This document shows positions 16,256 through 22,183 of a stretch of DNA of 23,866 bases, piece after piece. Source of the DNA: DATLEX01 sp035525015 (GTDB lineage Bacteria; Acidobacteriota; Thermoanaerobaculia; Gp7-AA8); assembly GCA_035525015.1 (NCBI GenBank), contig DATLFC010000270.1, positions 1 to 23,866 of the forward strand. The letters are read 5' to 3'. Numbering within the stretch: the stretch's first letter is position 1; each line of letters begins with the position of its first letter. The translations under genes were made by a program, and so were the position numbers. Under the pieces are notes generated by a model. The model made no database searches. It was not told the origin of the DNA and saw nothing but the letters and a program-made list of their open reading frames with translations.

Positions 16256-16412
16256 GCGAAGCGAAGGCTAAGGAAACCCTGAGCGAAGCGAAGGGTCAGT
16301 TGTGGCCTCACGAACGATTGGTCAGGCCAGAGTTCCGTCAGGCCACAATTGACCCTTCGCTTCGCTCAGGGTTGCCGTTCCGGCCGTTTCGGCCGTTGTC
16401 GCTCAGGGTTGC
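16247..16412. repeat. Large inverted-repeat element between convergent genes
   Basis: The arms are 16277-16308 and 16340-16371: 32 bp, 31 matching, with a 31-base loop. Each arm contains CCCTGAGCGAAGCGAAGGGT. A 21-bp direct copy of the left arm start lies 27 bp outside it (16247-16267 repeats as 16274-16294). A 14-bp direct copy of the right arm end lies 37 bp outside it (16362-16375 repeats as 16399-16412). The outermost units contain the TGA stop codons of the response regulator and of PBP1A. It is placed to act as a bidirectional terminator, although it lacks a U tract. Confidence 0.93.
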
Positions 16413-18853
16413 GCCGGCTCGGGCGGGATCGAGTAGCCGAGCTCCGGCAGGTCGTTCATGTCGGGCGTCGGACTCTCCGCCCCCTCCCCTGACTGCGCCG
16501 ACGCATCTTCGGCCGACTCGATCGGCTCGAGCTCCTTCGGCTGGTAGAAGGCGCGCTGCAGATAGTAGGGCAGCTTGCTCACCGCGACCGTCGCGCCGCT
16601 GCAGTCCTTGTCGGGCTCCTGCCCGGCGATGAAGGCCTGATTCACCACCCGAGTGCAGGGACCGACTCCGCGGCGTCCGCTGCGAAGATCCATCGGCACG
16701 AAGATGATTCCGGGCGGCGGCTCGAAATCCTTCTGCGCCACGCGGAGCTTCTTCTCTTCGAACTGCCTGAAGATGTCGATCCAGATCGGCAGTGCCGTAT
16801 CGGCACCGGTGGCGCCAGGGCCCAGCGACCGGCTGGCGTCGTCGTAGCCGACCCATACGCCGACCGTATATTCGGGCGAGAAGCCGACGAACCACCCGTC
16901 GGTGTAGCCGTTGGTCGTCCCGGTTTTGCCGGCCAGAGGGTCGGCGAGCTTGTTCGCCGCGTAGGCCGTGCCCCGGTCCACCGTCCCCTTGAGCATGTAG
17001 GCCGTCTCGTACGCCACCTGCGGCTGGGTGGCCTCGGTGATCTCGGCGGGTGGCTCCTCGAGCACACGGCCGGAGTGATCGGTGATGCGCGTGATCCGCC
17101 GCGGCTTGACGTGCACTCCGTGATTGACGAACACGTTGAAGGCCGAGGTCATCTCCAGAGGCGAGACGCCGGCGGCGCCGAGCGCCAGCGACGGGTACGG
17201 CGGCAGAGTCGACGTGATGCCGATGCGTTTCGTGAAGTCGATGACATGATCGATGCCGGACATCATCAGGGTTTTTACGGCCGGGATGTTGATCGACAGC
17301 TCGAGCGCCCGCTGGATCGTCACGATGCCCGCGTAGCGCCCGCCGTAGTTCTTCGGCGTGTACGACGTCTTGTTGTCGATGTCGATGACGATCGGCGCAT
17401 CGAACAGCGTGTCCGCCGGCGTCAGTCCCTTCTCGAATGCGGCGGCGTAGACGATGGGCTTGAACGACGATCCGGTCTGGCGCCGCGACTGCGTGGCGCG
17501 GTTGAACTTCGACAGGTTGAAGTCGTATCCGCCGACCAGCCCCACGATCTCTCCCGACTTCACGTCGAGCACGACCACGGCACCCTGCACCTGCGGCAGC
17601 TGGTCGAGCGCCCACGACTGTTTCTTCGTCCTGGCATCCTCGCTCAGCCGCACGTGGACCAGATCGCCCTTGCGCAGCGCCCCATCCATCGAGCGGCGGC
17701 GCGTCCACGCGTAGGCCTCCGGTCCGAGAACGATCTCGTCATCCCGGAGCCGGACCTTCGTGTTCTGCCGTCCGACTTCCAGCACCACGGCCGGGTAGAG
17801 CTTGTCGACGACGTACTCGTCGCTGCTCCAGGAAGGGTCGCGGTAGCCGTCGTGATCGATGCCTTCCTCGATCAGGTTCCGGGAAGGCTTCCGCCATCCC
17901 CGGCGGCGGTCGAAGTTGCGGAGTCCGCGCTGCAGCGCCTCTTCGGCGATCTCCTGGATCTGCAGATCGAGCGTGGTGTGGACGCCGAGGCCGCGCTGGT
18001 AGAGGTTCTCCACCCCGTAGCGCTCGCTCTTCTCGATGTACTGCCGCACCTCTTCGGCGAAATAAGCGCCGATCTGCGGCACCTCTTCCTTGAAGGAGCC
18101 GAGAACGATGGGAGCGTTGAGGGCCTGCTGGTACTGCTCTCGCGAGATGTAGTTTTCATCGAGGAGCCGCCGCAGGACGTGATTGCGCCGGCGCTTGGCC
18201 GCCTCGGGATCGATGAGCGGGCTGTAGGATCCGGGGCGCCGGATCATCCCGGCGATCAGCGCCGCTTCGGTGAGGCTCAGATCCTTCGCATGCTTGCCGA
18301 AGTAGAGTCGCGAGGCCTGTTCGACGCCGTAGGCCCCGTGGCCGAGGTAAACCTGATTCGCGTACAGCTCGAAGATCTGATCCTTCGGGAAATCCTTCTC
18401 GATCTGGACGGCGAGAAACGCCTCGTTGATTTTTCTCCGGAAGCTTTTCTCCGGGGTGAGGAAGATCATCTTGGCCAGCTGCTGGGTGATCGTGGAAGCG
18501 CCCTCGAGCTTCTTCCGGGCGATGATGTCCTTGAGCGCGGCGCGCAGGATGGACTTGGGGTTGATGCCGCCGTGGCGGTAGAATTCCCCATCCTCGGTGG
18601 CCACGATCGCGTTCACCAGGTGCGGCGACATGTCTTTCTTGCCGACGATGATCCGCTTCTGGATCGAGTACTCGGCAAACGCGACGCCGTTCCGGTCGAA
18701 GACGCGGGTGATGATGGCCGGCTGGTAGTCGGCCAGAGCCTTGACGGTCGGCATCCGGATGGCGTGCGCCGAGAGGAACCCGGCCGGGACGCCGAGAGCG
18801 AGCGCCACGAACAGGATCAGAAGGCGCGACCTGGTTCCGGGCAGTCGTCTCAT
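16403..18853 (-). CDS. mrcA: Penicillin-binding protein 1A, bifunctional
   Basis: An inner-membrane class A PBP that polymerises lipid II and cross-links the glycan. The 816-aa protein has an N-terminal anchor (about 9-30, RLLILFVALALGVPAGFLSA). A GT51 transglycosylase domain follows, with catalytic Glu in VATEDGEFYRHGG (E87), GASTITQQLAK (118-128) and RKINEAFLAVQIEKDFPK. Next is an OB-like insert (about 320-425), then the transpeptidase with SxxK at 462-465 (GSSFKP), SIN at 520-522 and KTG at 643-645. A Pro/Glu-rich tail ends at a stop that lies in the repeat element. The ATG at 18853 has GAGGAAG as Shine-Dalgarno. Only 24 bp separate it from the divergent gene at 18878. mrcA is used in the general sense of PBP1A. 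Confidence 0.96.
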   Translation of the reverse strand: MRRLPGTRSRLLILFVALALGVPAGFLSAHAIRMPTVKALADYQPAIITRVFDRNGVAFAEYSIQKRIIVGKKDMSPHLVNAIVATEDGEFYRHGGINPKSILRAALKDIIARKKLEGASTITQQLAKMIFLTPEKSFRRKINEAFLAVQIEKDFPKDQIFELYANQVYLGHGAYGVEQASRLYFGKHAKDLSLTEAALIAGMIRRPGSYSPLIDPEAAKRRRNHVLRRLLDENYISREQYQQALNAPIVLGSFKEEVPQIGAYFAEEVRQYIEKSERYGVENLYQRGLGVHTTLDLQIQEIAEEALQRGLRNFDRRRGWRKPSRNLIEEGIDHDGYRDPSWSSDEYVVDKLYPAVVLEVGRQNTKVRLRDDEIVLGPEAYAWTRRRSMDGALRKGDLVHVRLSEDARTKKQSWALDQLPQVQGAVVVLDVKSGEIVGLVGGYDFNLSKFNRATQSRRQTGSSFKPIVYAAAFEKGLTPADTLFDAPIVIDIDNKTSYTPKNYGGRYAGIVTIQRALELSINIPAVKTLMMSGIDHVIDFTKRIGITSTLPPYPSLALGAAGVSPLEMTSAFNVFVNHGVHVKPRRITRITDHSGRVLEEPPAEITEATQPQVAYETAYMLKGTVDRGTAYAANKLADPLAGKTGTTNGYTDGWFVGFSPEYTVGVWVGYDDASRSLGPGATGADTALPIWIDIFRQFEEKKLRVAQKDFEPPPGIIFVPMDLRSGRRGVGPCTRVVNQAFIAGQEPDKDCSGATVAVSKLPYYLQRAFYQPKELEPIESAEDASAQSGEGAESPTPDMNDLPELGYSIPPEPAQP

Positions 18854-18862
18854 GCTTCCTCA

Positions 18863-18874
18863 GGATAAACTATC
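18863..18874. promoter_or_regulatory. Symmetrical -10 element between divergent genes
   Basis: GGATAAACTATC contains GATA-AAC-TATC, a palindrome that gives TAAACT on the plus strand (6 nt before the ATG at 18878) and TAGTTT on the minus strand towards PBP1A. The 9-mer GGATAAACT is identical to that at 12124-12132. A plus-strand leaderless promoter is likely; a bidirectional one is inference. Confidence 0.55.
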
Positions 18875-18877
18875 GGC

Positions 18878-19285
18878 ATGTCCTCGGTTCCCATGTCTGC
18901 CGGCGCACCCGACTGGAGCCGGCTCGTCACTGACTCGATCAAGAACAACGGGGTGTGGCACACCTATGCCAAGCTCATCGAGGCGCGGGGCACCTATCCG
19001 AACGACCTCTCGGTGCGCGGCTACGTCGAGATCGTCCGGAACGCCATCGTGCGGCAGTTCCTCGAGCACCCCAAGGGAATGAACTCGATCCCGAAACTCA
19101 GCGCCGAATTTCTCACGAACTTCGACCGGTTCAACCTCAGCGCGCAGGAGGGATTCCTCGTCTCGCTGATCGACGGCCGGATGGATATTTCCAAGCTGAT
19201 CATCCTCAGCCCTTTCGATCCATTCACCACGCTGTTCAACCTGGCCAAGCTCCAGCACGAGCGCGCCATTACCATTCCACAATGA
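18878..19285 (+). CDS. Small protein with PATAN-associated winged-helix-like domain
   Basis: A 135-aa soluble protein with no family I can name. Residues about 88-134 (LSAQEGFLVSLIDGRMDISK, then SPFDPFTTLFNLAKLQ) match in pattern the segment after the PATAN domain of the protein at 7193-8944 (AEAVMGQVDGERSASEVAAA followed by TFNAFKLLHALAMLGIL). This is a winged-helix-like unit common in DUF4388 proteins. The N-terminal 85 residues are helical (GYVEIVRNAIVRQFLEHPKG). The ATG at 18878 is chosen for the TAAACT box 6 nt upstream; an in-frame ATG at 18893 is possible. The stop overlaps the histidine kinase ATG, so the two are coupled. It may be a kinase partner; this is inference. Confidence 0.75.
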   Translation: MSSVPMSAGAPDWSRLVTDSIKNNGVWHTYAKLIEARGTYPNDLSVRGYVEIVRNAIVRQFLEHPKGMNSIPKLSAEFLTNFDRFNLSAQEGFLVSLIDGRMDISKLIILSPFDPFTTLFNLAKLQHERAITIPQ

Positions 19286-20316
19286 CGACATTCGCAACCG
19301 ACCTGCTCGACAAACTGCCCTTCGCCATCGCCGTCGTCAACGACGCCGGGGCCATCGACTATCGCAATGGGGAATTTCACGAGAACTTCGGCACCGACGT
19401 CTCGTGGATGCGTGATGCCGCCCGCGCCGTCGCCGGTGAGACCGGCTGGCTGCAGGGCTTCTTCATGGAAGGCGACGACCAGCGGACGATCGACATCGAG
19501 GTCAGCGGAAAGATCTACCGCGTCGACAAGATCATGAATCTGGCCCAGAACGGCTCGCCGTCCGTCGCGCTGGCGTTCGAGGACGTGACCGCCCAGCGCC
19601 AGGCCGAGCAGGCCAAGTCCGACTTCACGGCGCAGATCGTTCACGACCTGCGCGGCCCACTGTCCGGGATCCAGGGAACGCTCGAGTTCGTGCTCTCCCA
19701 GGAAGGGGCGAAGCTCGACGCGATGTATACCGATCTGCTCAACGAGGCGCAGCGCGAATCCGAGCGGATGATGAATCTCATCAACGAGATTCTCGATTTC
19801 TCCAAGATTCAGTCAGGCAGCTTCGCCGTCGAGTCGGAGCCGGTGCGCGTGGCCGGCCTGCTCAAGCGCGCGGTCCGCAGTCTCCAGTCCGTCGCCTCCC
19901 GCGACGAGATCTTCCTCATCAGCGCCCACGGCCGCGACGTCCCCCAGATCCTCGGCAGCGTCGAGAAGCTCACCCAGGCCATCATCAACCTCATCTCGAA
20001 TTCGCTGAAGTTCACGCCGAAGAAGGGATTGATCTCCGTCGGCGCTCAGATCGTCCGCAACGGCGAGGTGCCCGACGCCATCGTCATCACCGTCACCGAC
20101 AGCGGCATGGGGATCAAGACCAGCGAGCTGAAGAAGCTGTTCGAAAAATACAAGCAGACCGGCAACAAGTCCATCCGCGGCGGCGGCGGAACCGGCCTCG
20201 GCCTCTACATCGTCAAGCAGATCGTCGAGGCCCACGGCGGAGAGGTATCCGTGGCGAGCATCGAGGGCGTCGGCACCAGCATGGTGCTGAAACTGCCCGT
20301 GAAGCGCGCGGCTTAG
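19282..20316 (+). CDS. Soluble PAS/HisKA histidine kinase
   Basis: A 344-aa kinase without membrane segments. Residues about 8-105 form a PAS-like sensor (LLDKLPFAIAVVNDAGAIDY, ending VALAFEDVTAQRQAEQAK). The dimerisation/phosphotransfer helix pair carries His121 in IVHDLRGPLSGIQG. The ATPase domain shows the N box (IINLISNSLKFTP), G1 (VTDSGMGIK), the F box (LFEKYKQTG) and G2 (GGTGLGLYIVKQIVEAHGG). It senses a cytoplasmic signal and phosphorylates an unknown regulator; no response regulator is adjacent, but an orphan REC gene lies at 15863-16255. The ATG at 19282 overlaps the stop of the upstream gene (ATGA). The longer open frame from 18955 is out of frame with that gene and is not coding. 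Confidence 0.93.
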   Translation: MTTFATDLLDKLPFAIAVVNDAGAIDYRNGEFHENFGTDVSWMRDAARAVAGETGWLQGFFMEGDDQRTIDIEVSGKIYRVDKIMNLAQNGSPSVALAFEDVTAQRQAEQAKSDFTAQIVHDLRGPLSGIQGTLEFVLSQEGAKLDAMYTDLLNEAQRESERMMNLINEILDFSKIQSGSFAVESEPVRVAGLLKRAVRSLQSVASRDEIFLISAHGRDVPQILGSVEKLTQAIINLISNSLKFTPKKGLISVGAQIVRNGEVPDAIVITVTDSGMGIKTSELKKLFEKYKQTGNKSIRGGGGTGLGLYIVKQIVEAHGGEVSVASIEGVGTSMVLKLPVKRAA

Positions 20317-20327
20317 GCGCGGACCCC

Positions 20328-20579
20328 CTACGCTTTCCGCAGCAGCCGGAGCAGCGCGATCAGCACGACGGCACCGACGGTGGCCGTGATCAGAGAGCCG
20401 ATCAGACCGCTGGCCCCGATGCCGAAGAGGCTGAAGAGCCAACCTCCGAGCAGGGCGCCGATCACGCCGATGATCATGTACTGCAGGATGCTTCCACGGC
20501 CGCTCTTCATCACGATCGAGGCGATCCATCCCGCGGCCAGGCCGATGAGCAGAAACCAGATCAAATATTCGACTGACAT
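20328..20579 (-). CDS. GlsB/YeaQ/YmgE family membrane protein
   Basis: An 83-aa protein of the transglycosylase-associated (GlsB/YeaQ/YmgE) family, often stress-induced and of unknown mechanism. It has three predicted membrane helices: about 4-24 (YLIWFLLIGLAAGWIASIVM), 34-54 (MIIGVIGALLGGWLFSLFGI) and 57-80 (LIGSLITATVGAVVLIALLR). GxxxG-like glycines are conserved and the tail is RLLRKA. I prefer the ATG at 20579 over the GTG at 20588 because AGGTGA lies at a proper Shine-Dalgarno distance. It directly follows the GNAT gene and is convergent with the histidine kinase across 11 bp. Confidence 0.88.
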   Translation of the reverse strand: MSVEYLIWFLLIGLAAGWIASIVMKSGRGSILQYMIIGVIGALLGGWLFSLFGIGASGLIGSLITATVGAVVLIALLRLLRKA

Positions 20580-20588
20580 GCCGTTCAC

Positions 20589-21107
20589 CTAGTGCAGAGC
20601 CCGTTCCAGCACGAGATCGGTCTGCCGGTCGACCCCGACGTGGAAGTCCTCTTCGCCCACCGGCCGGAAGCCGTATTTCCCGTAAAACGCCAGAGCGCGA
20701 TCGTTCTGCTCCCACACGCCCAGCCAGAGGGTCCTCGCCCCGCGCTGGCGCGCGACGTTCTCGACCTCGTCCATCAGGCGCTGCGCCACCCCTTTTCCGT
20801 GAAGGGACTTATCGACGTACAGACGCTTCAGCTGGATCGGGGCCGGACCGGTGACGCAGGCCGGTGCGGCTCCCTCCTGTACCTGCGCGTACCCGGCCAG
20901 CGCCCCGTCGCACGTGGCCAGGAGCGTGGTGATGGATGGGTCCGCGATCTCGGAACGCTGCCTGGCCTCGGTGTAGCTCGAGGCCAGAAAGGCGTCCATG
21001 TCTTCCGGCGTGTTGTACGGCACGAACGTGTCGAAGAAGATCCGCGCCGCCAGCTCGCTCAACGCCGCGGCGTCTTCGGTGGCGGCCCGCCGGATCACGA
21101 TCTGCAT
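20589..21107 (-). CDS. GNAT family N-acetyltransferase
   Basis: A 172-aa acetyl-CoA-dependent N-acyltransferase. It starts IVIRRAATEDAAALSELAAR. The acetyl-CoA loop is IQLKRLYVDKSLHGKGVAQR (about 91-110, motif A with HGKGVA), and the end is WLGVWEQNDRALAFYGKYGF, typical of small-molecule or spermidine-type GNATs. The substrate cannot be named from sequence. The ATG at 21107 gives the family N-terminus and overlaps the end of aroB by 13 bp, so it is in the aspS-aroB transcription unit. Confidence 0.9.
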   Translation of the reverse strand: MQIVIRRAATEDAAALSELAARIFFDTFVPYNTPEDMDAFLASSYTEARQRSEIADPSITTLLATCDGALAGYAQVQEGAAPACVTGPAPIQLKRLYVDKSLHGKGVAQRLMDEVENVARQRGARTLWLGVWEQNDRALAFYGKYGFRPVGEEDFHVGVDRQTDLVLERALH

Positions 21108-22174
21108 ACCGCATCGATCCCGAACGCGATCTCGTCCGTCGTCACGTCCGCTGCCACCACGCATTCGCCGACGCGACGCGGAAAGACCATCACGCGCGAC
21201 GTGCCGGTGTTCTTCTTGTCGTGCTCCGTCGCTGCCAGAACATCACGCCGGTCGAGAGGCGGCACCGCCGCCGGCTCGTAAGCGAGGATCGTCCGTTCGA
21301 TCCGCGCCGCTTCGTCGCGGCTGAGAATCCCCCGCCGGACGGCGATGGCGTTCGCGCCGATCATCCCCCACGCCACCGCCTCGCCGTGCGTCATCCCCTC
21401 GTAGCGCATGGCGGCCTCGATCCCGTGGGCGATCGTGTGCCCGTAATTCAGGAGACGGCGGAGATCCGCTTCCTTCTCGTCGGCGGCGACGATCCAGGCC
21501 TTGACGCGGATCTTCATCCGCACGAGATCGTCGATGACCTCCGCCTCGCGGCGCAGCACCGCGTCCCGCTTCGTCTCGAACAGTTCGAACAGCGCGGGAT
21601 CGCGGATCACACCACCCTTCATGGCTTCGAAGATTCCGCTCAGAAGCTCCCGCGCCGGCAGCGAATCGAGCACCGCCGTGTCGGAGACGACCGCCCGCGG
21701 CGGATAGAAGCTGCCGATGAGATTCTTTCCCTTCGGATGATTGACGGCGAGCTTGCCGCCGATCGAGCTGTCGACCTGAGCCAGCAGCGTCGTCGGCACG
21801 TGGACGAGGTCGATGCCGCGCAGAAAGATCGACGCGGCGAAGCCGGCGGTGTCGCCGATCATCCCTCCGCCGACGACGACCGCCATCGAATCGCGCTTAC
21901 CGCCCCGTTCCAGCAGCTCCGTCACGACCGCCTCGGCCGTGCCCATAGTCTTCTGCGCCTCCCCTTCGGCCATGGTGATGGTCTCCGCCGCCGGTGAGAA
22001 CGAGTGTGCCACGCGGTTTCCGAAACGCTCGCGCAGGGCGACGGAGGTGATCACGAAGGGACGCCCGCGCGGGGGGACGAGCACTCCCGCTCGATCAATG
22101 AGATCGCGTCCTACGAAAACCGGGTACGAGGCGGACGCCTGCGCGATCGTGATGAAGGGACGTTCATCCTTCAT
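21095..22174 (-). CDS. aroB: 3-dehydroquinate synthase
   Basis: AroB converts DAHP to 3-dehydroquinate, step two of the shikimate pathway, using NAD+ and a divalent metal. The 359-aa protein has the NAD-binding VVVGGGMIGDTAGFAASIFL, then RGIDLVHVPTTLLAQVDSSI, GGKLAVNHPKGKNLIGSFYP, EAMKGGVIRDP (E-x2-K), and metal ligands in EKEADLRRLLNYGHTIAHGI and THGEAVAWGM. The start codon lies inside a three-unit heptamer repeat (ATGAAGG) just after the aspS stop. The repeat also supplies an AAGG sequence that could serve as a weak Shine-Dalgarno. Other shikimate genes are not in the window. Confidence 0.96.
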   Translation of the reverse strand: MKDERPFITIAQASASYPVFVGRDLIDRAGVLVPPRGRPFVITSVALRERFGNRVAHSFSPAAETITMAEGEAQKTMGTAEAVVTELLERGGKRDSMAVVVGGGMIGDTAGFAASIFLRGIDLVHVPTTLLAQVDSSIGGKLAVNHPKGKNLIGSFYPPRAVVSDTAVLDSLPARELLSGIFEAMKGGVIRDPALFELFETKRDAVLRREAEVIDDLVRMKIRVKAWIVAADEKEADLRRLLNYGHTIAHGIEAAMRYEGMTHGEAVAWGMIGANAIAVRRGILSRDEAARIERTILAYEPAAVPPLDRRDVLAATEHDKKNTGTSRVMVFPRRVGECVVAADVTTDEIAFGIDAVCRS

Positions 22175-22183
22175 CCTTCATCC
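22163..22183. repeat. Heptamer array TTCATCC x3 over the aspS/aroB junction
   Basis: Three perfect TTCATCC units (GGATGAA on the minus strand) span the aspS stop and the aroB start. No inverted arm is visible nearby. It puts an ATG in each of the three minus-strand frames (22181, 22174, 22167); only 22174 leads into aroB. Confidence 0.92.

Noticed and set aside
16277..16371. Classical rho-independent terminator
   Set aside because: The hairpin is long and strong but no T tract follows on either strand. I list it as a repeat element with possible terminator activity instead.
22163..22183. Phase-variable on/off switch of aroB by heptamer slippage
   Set aside because: The ATG in frame with aroB keeps a fixed distance to the repeat end, so loss or gain of units would not shift the frame.
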